Shown: positions 34,440 through 46,291 of the stretch, one piece after another | Position numbering within the stretch: the stretch's first letter is position 1 | How the letters are laid out: each line of letters opens with the position of its first letter | Origin: Gigaspora margarita | Lineage: Eukaryota; Glomeromycota; Glomeromycetes; Diversisporales; Gigasporaceae | Direction of reading: 5' to 3' | Length of the DNA stretch: 64,000 bases | Assembly (NCBI GenBank): GCA_009809945.1 | Contig: WTPW01001620.1 | Coordinates: 99,697-163,696 of the forward strand | Position numbers and translations under genes: made by a program | Notes under the pieces: model-generated | Database searches by the model: none | What the model was told of the DNA's origin: nothing | The model's input: only the letters and a program-made list of their open reading frames with translations

Positions 34440-34977
34440 TACTACACTTATTTATTGTTAGGGTGGGGCGAGCCTGAATTTTAGGCCCGCTATGAATAGG
34501 GTCGGGCTCGGGTCGGGCCTACTAAAGTATCGGGTCGGTTCGGGCTCTGTTAAATGACCCGCAAAGCCCGATAATACCAAATAAACTTTATACAGTGACG
34601 TGTTGTTGGAGTCAAATTCAAGTATATATTATCTCATAGCAACTGTTGGAAGCCCTAATTTTTACCCCAAGTTGCGATTGGATGCATGAAATCCTAAGAC
34701 AAGGCAAGGCCACTCGAAGTTAATTTTCGTTTTGGCATAACATGGTGTTCCAAAATTCCAGTCGGCGGGTCGGTTTTTTATTTTTTTTTATTTTTTTAAT
34801 CTACTATAATTTAATAGGCTCATGTTCACATATAAGGCAAGCAAAGTTAATTTTTCGGTTTGCATAACTTGGAATCAGAAAGTTTGGATTTTTTTTTTCG
34901 GATCTATCGAATAATTCCGGGAATTTTTTTTTTTTGGAAAAATTTGTCGACGGTTTATTCAAAATGAAAAATTAACT
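34440..34977. other. Intergenic, GC-rich patch
   Basis: 34460-34560 is unusually GC-rich for this window (TAGGGTGGGGCGAGCC, GGGTCGGGCTCGGGTCGGGC words), the pattern of a hAT-MITE terminus (TAGGG...). The matching other end was not found. Confidence 0.3.
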
Positions 34978-35231
34978 GGATCCGTATTATTTCTTGTAGC
35001 CACCACATTTCACCGGCAATTATTCACCGACAGTTTATTTCACCGAAGCTCATTTCATCAACAAGTTTTTTTTTTATAAATTACACTAACTCCAATTCTA
35101 GCCTGACCCTAATGATATTGACCAGAATTACTTTGTCCATAAAATGAACTTCTGTGAAATAAATGTAGGTGAATAATTGCCGGTGAAATATGGTGTCTAC
35201 GAAGTGATTGTTGGTAAAATAATACGGATCC
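34978..35231. mobile_element. MITE with TIRs of about 95 bp
   Basis: GGATCCGTATTATTT opens and its complement closes 254 bp. The arms share TTTCACCGGCAATTATTCACC. The two frames overlapping it are by-products. Target duplication unclear. Confidence 0.7.
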
Positions 35232-35507
35232 ACTGGTCTGGTACGACTTTCTAGAGCTATTTTCTTGAAAGGACACGATTTTGTCAAAATCAAAAGTATT
35301 ATAACTAATGTCGGCTAAACATTTAAAATAATCGTGAAGCGTGGAGTATGAAGCAAATGCTTGGTCCAATGTATGACAAATGAACGAGAGTACGAATTGG
35401 GCAAACAAATCACGAATTTGTATAACCGACCAATCAATTCATTACACGTGATTGATGTGATATTTGTGTGATTGGCTTCTGATTGAAATTACTAAATAAG
35501 GAGATAG

Positions 35508-36374
35508 GCTAAAGCGGAGCGAGTTTTTGATGATTGACAGCTGATCGACCAATCAAATTGCAAAAATTTGACTGAACCCGGATCAGCCCGACGAAAAAAA
35601 CAAGTGAAAAACGTGAAAAACATAAGAAACGATAGTCTAAACCAGGACCGATGATTTTCTGCGGTGCTAAAAAAAAAATTCTGTGCATATAAAAAAATAA
35701 ATTCTGTGATGTGATATGAGCAATTTTTGAAGATTATGTGCGATTATGCGGTGAAAAATATCAGATTCTGTGATAAAATGTGCTCAAATTCGAGCGAAAA
35801 AAAAACTAGTATCGAGGTTCAAGCCTCGTAAGATTGATATAGTTGCATGTGAAACCATCGTTATTGTATCCACCAAAAATAAGGTTCGAATTATTAATAG
35901 TTTTACAAACTATTACATGAATTTTTTAAGTTCCGTTAAAGTAAATCATTGCTAGACTTTTTAGCGATTCTTAGTTTCTATTTCGTTTAGACATGAATAT
36001 CAATTCTAAAAATGATTAATTATGCCATGGTAATGGTACCGATAATATTTTTATTAATTTTTTTTTAGTAATACAATAGTAACCCTACAGATAATTTATA
36101 AATTCTGTGCATATCGCTCAAAATCTTCAAATTCTGTGCGATTTTGCGGTGACAATACTAAATTCTGTGACTTCAGCACGATTCTGTGATATGTGAAACA
36201 CAGAATAACATCGGCCCTGGTCTAAACCTACTTTGGTGCATTAATAAAAAATGTCGGTGAGGTATTTTTACCTATAACGCCTCTTAAATATAACCTCAAA
36301 ATTGTTCTAACCTAGCCCTAATTTTAAATAAATGTTAAATTAAATAAATTTTCAAAACTCGCTCCGCTTTAGCC
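35508..36374. mobile_element. Outer MITE holding a nested hAT MITE
   Basis: GGCTAAAGCGGAGCGAGTTTT at the left and its complement at the right. Without the nested element (35643-36219 and one 8-bp duplication) it is about 280 bp. Target duplication not clear. Confidence 0.65.
35643..36219. mobile_element. hAT-type MITE, 577 bp, nested
   Basis: CAGGACCGATG and its complement CATCGGCCCTG bound the element; the perfect 8-bp duplication GTCTAAAC lies at 35635-35642 and 36220-36227. Subterminal words AAATTCTGTG(C/A) are repeated many times in both end regions. The interior frame at 35770-35955 shows no domain. Confidence 0.85.
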
Positions 36375-36605
36375 GACCTCTAAAGGAGGAAATTAAATCA
36401 GAGCAACATTCAATCAAAATCTTTTATTTCATATATAGTTACTGAATTATCACAGAAATTTACTTGCGTCAAATCCTTATCTGTTAACTTATTTTACCTA
36501 TCCATCCATTTCATTCACTTACTCGATAAATTATATACACTAGACCTCCCTATATATTTGCTTACTCAAACTAAGTAAATTAAGAGCAATGTGCATAAAC
36601 ATAAA

Positions 36606-36757
36606 GATTGGAACCGTTTAACCGTTTAAAAATTGCTCTCTAATTCCGGGCAGAATTATATTGGTCGTGGGCCGGAATTATTTTAATGCCGGCCAAATTA
36701 AACGGTTAAACGGTTAAATGATTAAACGATTAAGAAAAATTTTAGGCGGTTCCAATC
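36606..36757. mobile_element. hAT-like MITE (GATTGGAACCG family), short copy
   Basis: Ends GATTGGAACCG and CGGTTCCAATC; interior has repeated AAACGGTTAAACGG words and a GGCCGGAATTATTTTAATGC palindrome. ACATAAA lies next to both ends as a possible duplication. Same family as 44418-44821. Confidence 0.65.
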
Positions 36758-37072
36758 TCTACATAAACATAGCCGGGATCTTATATTTACGAATAGTCAA
36801 TTTAATTTATCAGCATATATCAGTCAATCAAATGAATGCCTCTATATAGAGATGTGATCCGTTATCGGCTTTCGGCCCAAATTAAAAAAGTATAGGAACG
36901 GCAAACGGGATCGCATCGCTATTTTTACAAGATCGGTCAATGGGTCATATCACTAGTGAAAAAAAAAATGAATTCTCATTATTTTTATTTATTAAAAATA
37001 ATATAAATTACGAAAATTCACTTTGTTTCGCCATTTTCACTTTTACCAATTTTTCCTATTTATTGCTAAAAA

Positions 37073-37978
37073 ATGAATAAAAAATTTTCACTTTATTTAT
37101 TAATTGTATCAATTGCAATTATGGTCATTACTAGTCATGCATCAGTAATTTCTCAAAGAAATGCTTTTCGAACCCCAGAGAGAATTAAAGAAACAGCAAG
37201 ATTTAAAGCTAAACATGAAAGAAACATAGAAAATGAAAAAAGAAGTAAAAATAAAATATATTCTAGAAATACTGTAGCGGAACCCGTTTTAAGCCAAGTG
37301 AACCCAAATTTAAATTTTCCCATTGGAAGATTTCTTATTAACCTTGGTAATGGTTCAGCACTTCATTGTACTGCCAGTGTAATTAATACTGAAAATGGAA
37401 ATATTGGTCTCACTGTTGCACATTGTCTTACTAAAGATGATGGGACTACGTATGATCTGAAGGATTTTTCATTTTCTCCTGGGTATGACAATGAACAAGA
37501 GGGACCGCTAGGTACTATTAATATAGAAAAGCTTGCAGTACCATATACCAACCTTGTAGATCCTAATGTAAATGATTATGCTTTGGTGAAATTTGCATTT
37601 ACAGATCCAAATAAAGGAAATGCGAGATTACAAGATTATACAGGAGCTCTCGGTTGGAGATTTGATATAGGAAATAATACTCTAACAAATGTGTTTGGTT
37701 ACCCAGGATCAGGCAATTTGGTGAATTGTAATAAAACTGGCAAACATCTTTGTGAGTGGCAAGGCAATGTACAAAAGGATAATAATTTTTATTTTATAGA
37801 CGATGTTAATCTTGGTACGGGTGCAAGTGGATCTCCTTTGATATTTCAATATAATAGAAATGAACATTTAGGTTATGCTTATGCTTCCCATGAAGCTTAT
37901 GTTGATGAAACTGATAAGTCTATTGCGCCTATTTGGGATGAACTAATTTTTTTTGGGTTATTATTAAGCTTATCATAA
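37073..37978 (+). CDS. Secreted trypsin/V8-like serine protease
   Basis: A 301-residue intact single-exon protein. Residues 1-24 are a signal peptide (basic start, then LYLLIVSIAIMVIT). A charged, K/R/E-rich stretch to about residue 65 looks like a propeptide with dibasic sites. The mature domain has the catalytic triad of the chymotrypsin fold: His117 in TVAHC, Asp168 in NDYALVKF, Ser252 in GTGASGSP. Cys100-Cys118 and Cys219-Cys227 could form disulphides. The GASGSP form, rather than GDSGGP, points to the V8 glutamyl-endopeptidase-like branch. Predicted action is hydrolysis of secreted or environmental protein; a role at the plant interface is inference. The start is the first ATG after an AT-rich leader and directly precedes the signal peptide. 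Neighbours on both sides are transposon-rich DNA. Confidence 0.88.
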   Translation: MNKKFSLYLLIVSIAIMVITSHASVISQRNAFRTPERIKETARFKAKHERNIENEKRSKNKIYSRNTVAEPVLSQVNPNLNFPIGRFLINLGNGSALHCTASVINTENGNIGLTVAHCLTKDDGTTYDLKDFSFSPGYDNEQEGPLGTINIEKLAVPYTNLVDPNVNDYALVKFAFTDPNKGNARLQDYTGALGWRFDIGNNTLTNVFGYPGSGNLVNCNKTGKHLCEWQGNVQKDNNFYFIDDVNLGTGASGSPLIFQYNRNEHLGYAYASHEAYVDETDKSIAPIWDELIFFGLLLSLS

Positions 37979-38704
37979 TGTTCTCATGTTATTACTTGTA
38001 CTATTTTAAAAAAATATAAAATACCAAATTCAATATATCTATATATGTACAATAGCAGTATATTAGTCTAGTACAATATATTAATATATGAAATCATAGA
38101 TTTATTATGTCTAATCAAATGCTAGTTTTTGCAAAACTATTTTAAATAGCAATTAACTATTGTTTGCAAAATCAAAAATTTTGTAATATATATAATATAT
38201 GAAGTATGATTAAAAATGCTTCCTATGCAAATAAAATGCAAAGGTTTCTATAGTTTGTACTTAAATTAAATCTTGCCATGCCTGAATCAATCAAGAACCA
38301 ACAGAGAATTACAATATATTACATAAAAATTATAAAAAAGGGTTTATAAATATAATTATAGAAATTTTATAAAAAAAATTGATAAAAAATAGTCTGCACT
38401 TTGTTTATATAATAAATCTTAATATGTATAAAGGATACTATAGTCGCTTGTATTATTATAGTTTTAAAAACAATTTTTTAAAGCTAAATTAGATAAAACT
38501 TGTAGCTATATTAAAGTATTAATAAAATTCTTAAATAAAAACACAAATAAGGCAAAAGTAATATAAAAGCTTATGATAGGTTAGGATTAAATACAAAAAG
38601 CAATTAAAATTATAATAAAGCCAATTAAGGGGATTGATATTCATACCCCCATTTTAGATATTCATACCCCCTAAAATTAATTAAAAAATAAGAGAGTTAT
38701 CAAT
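37979..38704. other. Downstream AT-rich spacer
   Basis: No gene, TIR pair or RNA gene seen. It contains the 3' end of the protease transcript. Confidence 0.35.
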
Positions 38705-39013
38705 CATCGCCAGTGCGATGCATCGCTACCCTGATCGACCAATCGGGATGCAGGATCAGCTGTAACGTGAAATCGAAGCAAAACAAACTTTTTTTAAAAA
38801 ATCGCTTATAACTTAAAATTTTGACTAAGAAACTACACTTTTTTCTTGACAAAAAAAATTCCTTGCGAAATTTTGGGCTAGGAGGGCCTTCTAACTCTTG
38901 CCCTGTCAAACCCTAACCCTAATCATAACGCTTGTTTTGTTTTGATTAATGTAAAATCAAAACAACAAAATGATTGGTCGATCAGGGGGTAGCGATGCAT
39001 CGCACTAGCGATG
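38705..39013. mobile_element. MITE with 40-bp TIRs
   Basis: CATCGCCAGTGCGATGCATC then CGCTACC and TGATCGACCAATC at the left; the complement at the right. The interior has the shared core (ATCGCTTATAACTTAAAATT, CCTTGCGAAATTTTGG, AACCCTAACCCTAA) also seen at 25144-25397 and 53175-53495. The frame at 38700-38909 is a by-product. Confidence 0.75.
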
Positions 39014-40347
39014 AATGTTAAAAATCTTAAAAGAATATAATATTCTATAATAAATTTATATCTAAAATATTTGATCTTGTTTTCCTTATATAGTTGAATA
39101 TCCCAAACCCGATCCTGCCAAACAGATAACCTGTCAAATCCGATAAAAATTAATCTACCAAGTCCGTTTCTGCTATATGAATCTAATTATTTATAATGAT
39201 TTCAAATCCAATAACCTCTTAACACTGATACAAAACTTGTCCACCGTGCATACCGGTTTTGGGAGGTACAAGTGTATATATTGTTTAATAATATTAGTTT
39301 TTAATTTTATATAAAAATATAAAGTAAAAAGGTAGCAGAGTAGAATTGTCCTATAATAAAAATAAATTGATCTTGGTTTTGTTAATAATGAACCATTATT
39401 ATATCCTATAGTATATTTTATATGCTTTTCCTTGCCAAATTGTATTATCTCACACTATTGGATATATCTAGAGTTACTCAAACTCAACCAAATCAAATAT
39501 TAGGCATATTTGAATTTGATAAATCAAATTAGCCTTGATTTGAATTTGATTTGAATTAAATAATGGACATCCATCAACACTGAACAAATAAACTATGAAC
39601 TATAACATTGACTTTACTTAGATTATAATATTACTTAATCAGAGTGGAGAACGTAATGTAATTAACAACTAAGTAGAGTAATCTTAATCAACTCTTTTTG
39701 AATCAAATAAGAAAGGCAATCAATATAAAAAATGTCGGCTATTACATTGAAATAAAATTACGCTAATAAAATAATTAATAATATGTGGTAGTATGTCGGG
39801 GATTAGTTAAATAATTTATAACTATACGTAATGGTATTAAAAGAATATTCTTTTTCGGGAAGTAATTATTGAAAGAATATTCTTTTTTAGGAAGTAATTA
39901 TTGAAGAATTTATCTCGATGTTTTAAATGATTTATACCAATTATCTATTCCATAAATTTTAAAACTTGTTCAATAAATGAAAGAAATATAGTTTCAAGTA
40001 ATTTTGCTATATGTAGCGTAGATAACGGTGCATATAAATATAAATTACTCATCTTAAAATCAAAATATTTTTTATTCAATAAATATAGAGTTAACTAATG
40101 CAATATGAATAATTTCAAGAAAATAATACTATCAATAATGATTTTAATAATTAAGCTAGAGAAATGTTTGTATTACTTGGAATATAATTACTTGAAATTT
40201 GTAGTACTTGGAATAAATTCAGTGACCCATGTATAAAAATCTCTCCGACTTACATCTAACATATATATTGTTGATGATTCATTAGTAATGTTGTAACTAC
40301 CTGTTAAGCAAATAAAGATTTAGCAAGTTTAAACCACACATTCACAC
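39014..40347. other. Intergenic region, no gene seen
   Basis: AT-rich. A direct duplication of about 30 bp (AAAGAATATTCTTTTTCGGG, 39840-39900) is present. No coding or RNA feature supported. Confidence 0.35.
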
Positions 40348-41536
40348 TTAAATAACTAAATTTTTACCAAAAGCAACAATCATATAATTATCTACTAATG
40401 TCGCAGTATGTGACGAAATAGCTAGACCATTTGGATTTGAAATGTTTCCAGCTGACCATTGTTTTGTTGCAATATCTAAAATCCATAAATCACCGAGAGT
40501 TGAAAAACCCACATCAAGTCCGCCAAATATTATAATACGATTATCGGAAGCTTTTAATTTGAATGATTAATGACAAAAACCTTTATATTTAAAAGCACAC
40601 ATTTAACATTTACGTTGTCAAACGACATACTTAATACTGCTGAGAAAGCTCTGCGACTGGGAGGAGTTGGACCGGATGTATCCTAATACATATATATCAA
40701 ATTTATTAATAATTGTTATTGTAAGGTATAAAGTTATTAAAAATATATATATATTTATTATTACGTACCAAACTTTTCCACGTGTCAGATGTTGAATCAT
40801 ATAATGGTAACTACAAAGAATTAATGAATAAAAGCTAAAAAGATCTATTTCGTCAAAATACAATACTTACGCTATTCAATGGCATTAGGATATCCGCATC
40901 ATTATTGATATCATAAAACATTCCACCAATATATAAAATAGTTTCATCAAGCAAAGTTATTACACAATAAGACCAGATAGCTGGGGGTGCATTTAGTGCA
41001 TTTGATGCATTGCTTAAGTTCCATGTTAATTCTAATGAATCAAATATCCAAAGATCATTTGTAATGACCTCCTCCTCCTCAATATTATAACCACCAAAAA
41101 TTGCAATCGATCGATTATTAAATTTAGAGCATGAAATATAAATTCTATTTGTGGGTCTTTTTCTACCACTTATTACATATGTCCAATTTTGGTTATTTAT
41201 ATCATATTTAAGAACGAATTTTTTAGGATTAATCCTACCACCGAAGATAAATAAATAATTAATGTTTCGACCACTACATGCTGAAGCACCGCTACTTCGA
41301 AGATCTCCAGTAAAAGTAATATCATTCCATGGTAGTGAAGTTATATTAAACTGTTGGGAGACATCTAAATAAAAAAAATCATTCAAAGAGCCATTCAAAT
41401 TATCTCCACCAGAAAAGTAGAGTTTCTTATCGACGAGGACCGATGTATGGTCTGTTCTTGCAGGTGGAACAAAATCAGCAAAAGTAAAAATAAAATTTAA
41501 GAGAAAAGCGAAAACATAAAGACTAAAATACGACAT
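40348..41536 (-). CDS. Secreted kelch-repeat protein, four exons
   Basis: Exon 1 41536-40871 (222 codons, donor GTAAGT), exon 2 40810-40769 (LPLYDSTSDTWKSL), exon 3 40682-40631 (DTSGPTPPSRRAFSAVL), exon 4 40550-40348. Frames join 0, 0 and 1/2. Residues 1-21 are a signal peptide. Kelch blades follow, with motifs LYFSGGDN, IFGGRI, AIFGGYN, LYIGGM and IIIFGG and paired W residues (NWTYV, DLWIFD, KQWSAG), giving about five blades of the usual five to seven. Kelch propellers bind proteins or, in galactose-oxidase relatives, sugars. Relatives in these fungi usually go on to a transmembrane segment; here the frame ends FGKNLVI and stop just after a G|GTAAAA that could be a donor, so the true 3' end may lie further down or the gene may be shortened. 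Confidence 0.75.
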
Positions 41537-41721
41537 GATTATGCAATTATATTTAACAGAATTTAATTATGTGAAGTTGTCAGTTAAAAGAATCACCATG
41601 ACATGTATAAGTGTTATTTTCCTTATATTGTTATATGATGAGTTACCATTTACTGTAATGCTCAACATTTCCGAATTCATATAAAATGGATTGTAGTTCA
41701 ACTTTGTGTAATCAATAACAT

Positions 41722-41830
41722 TAGGGTTGGGGCACGGAAAATTTTTTAGGCATATCCTTCTTATTGTGCTTGGAGCATGCCCTAAAGGCATGCGAAAAAG
41801 GCATGCCTTGGGACACCGTGCCCAACCCTA
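41722..41830. mobile_element. hAT-like MITE, about 109 bp
   Basis: TAGGGTTGGGGCACGG and CCGTGCCCAACCCTA form the ends, with inner GGCATGCC palindromes. No convincing 8-bp duplication. It lies 190 bp upstream of the kelch start, so it could affect that promoter (inference). Confidence 0.6.
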
Positions 41831-42479
41831 GGTATCGTATGATTGCATGTAAACATCGACCAATCAAAAAATGATCTGGATACCTACCTTTAAATAACTA
41901 ACATTACTGTAATAGAGTTCTTGACCATTTATAAAGTATTGTCATTAAAAATGTTTATTTGTTTTGGATTCTGACCTTAATTTTGACATTCATTACTGTT
42001 TAAAAATCATATTACATGAATGGCTAATCCATTTCGATCATTTTTGTATGTAAATAAATTCCACTGTCTGTAAAATATTTTTCTTTTTTAATTTGCAATT
42101 AGTTTTAATATTTCATAAATATTTGCTCTTTTACGACAAATTGCAAGCTTCATGGTTTGGTATATTAAAAGAAAAACTTTATGATTAGGCTCTAATGCTG
42201 GAAAAATAATTGAAGATTCGAATATCAAATATAGTAGATAGTAATTAATGTGCTAATTTTTCATTTTAAATTAAGGATCAATTTAATACTAGGTATTTGA
42301 ATATTAACTTAAACGACTTTAAAAATGCTAATCATAGCGATAAATATAACTTTATAATAGTTAAAAATTTATAATAGTTAGGCACGTCCAAATGGATTTT
42401 AGTAACACAAATCAAGGTCGTTCTCAGGTGCCAATCTCAACGTGATTAGTAAGTGATCGTAATAATGTTCAAGCATAAT

Positions 42480-42720
42480 TATATTTATATAAAATTTTTG
42501 ATGAAAAACTTCGATTATTCACAATTCGAAAATGTGTACCCGGTTGTGCCATGTGATAGTCCGGAGTCAACCTCCTGAAACCAGCATTTTAAATATTACG
42601 ATATTCTCCATTTTATTGTTGTCGTTATTAATTTTGTTATTTATGCTAAAATTTTTGCTTTCCTACAATATAACTGTGGATACAATAGTGTACCCTCAAA
42701 AGTAATTTTTGCCTTTAACT
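42480..42720. repeat. Dispersed repeat F, copy 1
   Basis: Words CAATAGTGTACCCTCAAAAG and GATAGTCCGGAGTCAACCTCC recur in inverse orientation at 48360-48690. A weaker relative is at about 43400-43510 (AGACTATCACATGATCATCC, GAAAATTTGTACCAGG). No coding capacity. Confidence 0.5.
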
Positions 42721-44417
42721 GAATAGTTCGGTTAGCTGAACGGAAGCTTTCATATTTTTCTAAAATTCATTCAACCAATTTAAAGACGCCTTTTTGCTGT
42801 TAAGACTCACATATAAATTCATCTTAGTCCAATAATTACTTTTTAAATATATAATTGTTTTAAAATAGTTACCTGTATAGTTTTTATTTATGAATGTTAT
42901 TTTATGAATTCTGTAGTTTTTCGAAATAGAATATATAATACAAGTATAAAAAACGCAATAAAAAAAAAAAAATAAAATAAGTGACAAATTGAAAGCGAAA
43001 TGGGAATCAAAGTTTAACTCAAATTTTTATTAAACATAGTATATATCGTCATATATATTATATTTAATTTTAGCTAATTAGGATTAAAGTTCTTGAAAAA
43101 TCGTTTGTAAACGATAGTTATAAAATAAAAAGGTTCAGTTTTACAATTACTGTTATTATTAATTTTAATCAGTATCGTTATCTTTTTTTAATTTTTTTTA
43201 TTTATATAGTACGGATAATCAGAAATGTATATCACTATATTTTTAAGCAATAATATTTAAAACCATACTAATTTGATATCGCTATATTTTTAACCCTTGA
43301 TAATAATATAACATAAAGGTATGGTGTGGATTTAAATAGTGTATCTTATACCCTCACACTAGATCTGGTATTTATACCATATTGGTTTCTTTTAATTTTC
43401 AAAGATTTGCAAACTGATTCGATTTTTAGACTATCACATGATCATCCGAATATCATTGCCGAATATTCAATTAATCGCAATCCGAAAATTTGTACCAGGT
43501 TGATGCTCGGATGAATCTAATCATCCTAGTGCTTATTTGGTTCGATTTTCAGACTATCACACGATCTAGAATGAGGGCATAAAAATACCTAAGTGATTAT
43601 TATGGGTTAAAAATTTAGCAATAACGATTTTAAATAGGTATTTTACACCCCCATATTAACATTTCTGATCATCAATACCATAATAATAAAATGGAAGATA
43701 ATGATACTGATTAACATTCATAATACAGTAACAAGTCATGCGCCTGCCCATGCGCTGGGAGTTTAGTTATCTATAATTTTTTTTATATTCTGGTTGATTT
43801 AGTGTTGTAGTGTTGTCATTCTAAAATGCTAATAGGTAATTTAACTTTTGATTCCTGTTTTATTGTGTAGCAATTCTTTTTCATTTTAGTGTAATAATGA
43901 GATTTGATCTCGTTCTAATAGTTTTGCTGGAATTTTGGTTTAATCTTAAGTGATTGGGTTCCCTTGAAATTTGTGATGTAATGTTAAGTAGTAATAAAAG
44001 AATCACGATTGGGGTATGAATAGGTTCTTTATATTTTGGTTTTTTCAGTTTGGTTTTCTGGTCTTTGTTGGGGGTAGAGTTCCAATTCAGATCAATTCTT
44101 CATCCATTTATCCGATAAGCTATATTTGATGTTACAACCGGTGGGAGAGCTTATAGGGTTTTGGACCAATTTAGCTTCGATCCTGAACAAACAATGGTTA
44201 AGGTTAAATGGTTTAAATCAATAAACTAGCACACATGATTACAGGTTATAGGTTTCTCTTTATTTGAAAAATCTATACGTCGGATTATTACAATAACACT
44301 AAATACTATCCACAATTATTAACAATCGTTCTAATAATCGTTCTTTCCTTCATGGACTGATTTACACCCTTATATATCTTTAATTCCTGTGGGATTTTTA
44401 ATCCCTCGCTTGGAGCT
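42721..44417. other. Gene-free stretch
   Basis: 43300-43680 has words such as AAAAATACC and GGTATTTTACACCCCCATA, the look of decayed hAT MITE ends (GGGTGTAAAATACC type). No host gene, RNA gene or splice pattern supported. Confidence 0.35.
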
Positions 44418-44821
44418 TAGGGATTGGAACCGCCTAAAAATTTTTTAATCGTTTAATCGTTTAACGGTTTAACCGTTTAATTTGGTCGGCATTAAAATAA
44501 TTCCGGTTCACGACTAGTGATGCTTGACGAAATTGATTTTATTAGTATAATAGACGAAATTAAACCTGACGAAATGACGAAACTCTTGACGAAATTATTT
44601 TGATCTATAATTATTAGTGACGAAATTAATTTTGAATTATGCTGTCTAAGTTTATAGAAAAATTTCTTGGTGTTTATATGAAATTTTTGACACAATCGCA
44701 AAATGACGAAACTATTCGTCAATTCAAAAATAATTTCGTCAAGAATCTATACTCACGACCAACATAATTTTGCCCGGAACTATAGAACAATTTTTAAACA
44801 GTTAAACGGGTCCAATCCCTA
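44418..44821. mobile_element. hAT-type MITE (TAGGGATTGGAACCG family), outer
   Basis: TAGGGATTGGAACCG and the near complement CGGGTCCAATCCCTA, flanked by TTGGAGCT (44410-44417) and TTGGATCT (44822-44829), an 8-bp duplication with one difference. Its interior (AAACGGTTTAACCGTTT, GGTCGGCATTAAAATAATTC) matches 36606-36757. A second MITE interrupts it. Confidence 0.75.
44515..44751. mobile_element. hAT-type MITE nested in the previous one
   Basis: TAGTGATGCTTGACGAAAT and the complement of TATAGATTCTTGACGAAAT bound 237 bp. TTCACGAC (44507-44514) and CTCACGAC (44752-44759) are the target duplication. GACGAAA words repeat through both ends. The element end at 63827 belongs to the same or a close family. 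Confidence 0.75.
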
Positions 44822-45380
44822 TTGGATCTTCAATCTCTCGATTAGAGTTTAATCACCCACTTTGAACTTCAATCTCTCAATTGGAGTTTTAATCTTTCGA
44901 TTGTAGTTTTAATCACTCACTTGAAACTTCAATCTCTCAATTGAAGCTTTAATCACCTAACCGTGTCACAAACTATACCAAAATAAGAAATTCAAAAAAT
45001 AACTATATGTGATAAAAAAATGAAACAAAAACATTAAGCATGAATATCTGTTTTTTTTTTAATTCGGATATCCGAATCGGCCGAAATTATAGAGATGGGC
45101 ACCCTGCGCATGAATCCATGCGCATGGTCTAAGCAATTTTATACTATTATACCCCAAATTAGCTAAAATCCAAATATTATAAAATCTTTCTAACGTATGA
45201 TGCAGTGGGTTTTTCGGTATTACAGAAAATCAGTATGGTATCGGCCTGGTATTAGGTGTAAAATACCAATTTTAAAAAAACCAAACCTTAATATTATATA
45301 AACCCAAAGCAGTATAGTACGGATTTTAAAATGGGTATTTTGCACCCCTATAACATACTGATCTGATCATCCATACTGAT
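44822..45380. repeat. Local repeats and decayed hAT MITE
   Basis: 44830-44960 repeats 'AATCTCTCAATTGGAGTTTT'-like units about five times. 45253-45350 has TAGGTGTAAAATACC and GGGTATTTTGCACCCCTA ends, a small hAT-like MITE without a clear duplication. No gene. Confidence 0.45.
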
Positions 45381-45427
45381 TTTTTTTTTTTTTTTTTTTT
45401 TTTATTAACAAACCTCCGAAGAGGACG
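45381..45427 (-). mobile_element. Ultra-short 5'-truncated retroposon tail
   Basis: On the minus strand: CGTCCTCTTCGGAGGTTTGT, TAAT and then a run of about 23 A. It is flanked by CCATACTGAT (45371-45380) and CCAATACTGAT (from 45428), which look like a target duplication. The unique part is only 24 nt and contains CCTC-TTCG-GAGG, a perfect stem with a UUCG loop. Best read as a LINE-type insertion that copied only the 3' hairpin and poly(A). Confidence 0.6.
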
Positions 45428-45462
45428 CCAATACTGATCTGTTTAATTAATAACGGAATAAA

Positions 45463-45593
45463 TTATAGTTATTGTATGGGTTGTAGTGAATAACCCAGTT
45501 ACACACGGGTTCATATTCAGTGCCGAAGGCACGGGATTTAAATATGAACCCGTGTGTGTAACAGGTTATTCCACATACCCATATAATAACTAT
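45463..45593. repeat. Hairpin MITE, about 130 bp
   Basis: TTATAGTTATTGTATGGG opens; AACCCGTGTGTGTAAC and CCCATATAATAACTAT close. The arms pair nearly end to end around 45525. 45600-45680 has further inverted GCACGGG/CCCGTGC words, perhaps another element. Confidence 0.6.
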
Positions 45594-46291
45594 CTTATTG
45601 CACGGTGTCTGACGTAACAATCCCGTGCCAATAAGTAAATGAAAAACGCACGGGTTGTCACATAAGACCCGTGCAATAAGGGTATTTTACTTATCTATAT
45701 TATCTTATCCTAAAATCTGTACCATACTGGTACCATATTGAGCTGCTGTAATTCCCCATACTATACAACAGATTAGTATGGTACGGATGACCAAATTAAA
45801 ATATGGGTATTTTTGTGTCATACCATACAGATCCGATCAATGATTATACTGATCTAGTTTTTGAAGGTAATCATGATAGATTGTAAATTTCGATACAAAC
45901 CTACCCATTGTATAGATTCTTATATTAACAAAGTATACAATTCGTTCTTTACAACAATTTTGAACCATTTTTCAAAAGCAATAAATACGAACTATTGCCG
46001 TAGTTAAATGTTTTATAATAACTTTATTAACTAACTTGATCTACTTAGTGAATTTCATCCTATCCTGAAATGAGATTTTCTCCTACAATCATGAGACCTA
46101 ATTAGTTGTTATCTGAAATGACTTATTTTATATAATGAAAATAATTGGTAAAAATGTACAAGGCAAACGTGGTAGACGATAATTTTTATTAGAAGAATGA
46201 AGTTATTTATATATTGGAGCTTTTATACACTTCAATCTTGTTTTTGATACGACTAATAAAAACGTCAACCATTTACTGTATAGCAATAATA

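Noticed and set aside
35770-35955. Open frame of 61 residues and a GGTTCAAGCC word inside the nested hAT MITE.
   Set aside because: No domain; the word resembles a B box but no tRNA or SINE structure surrounds it.
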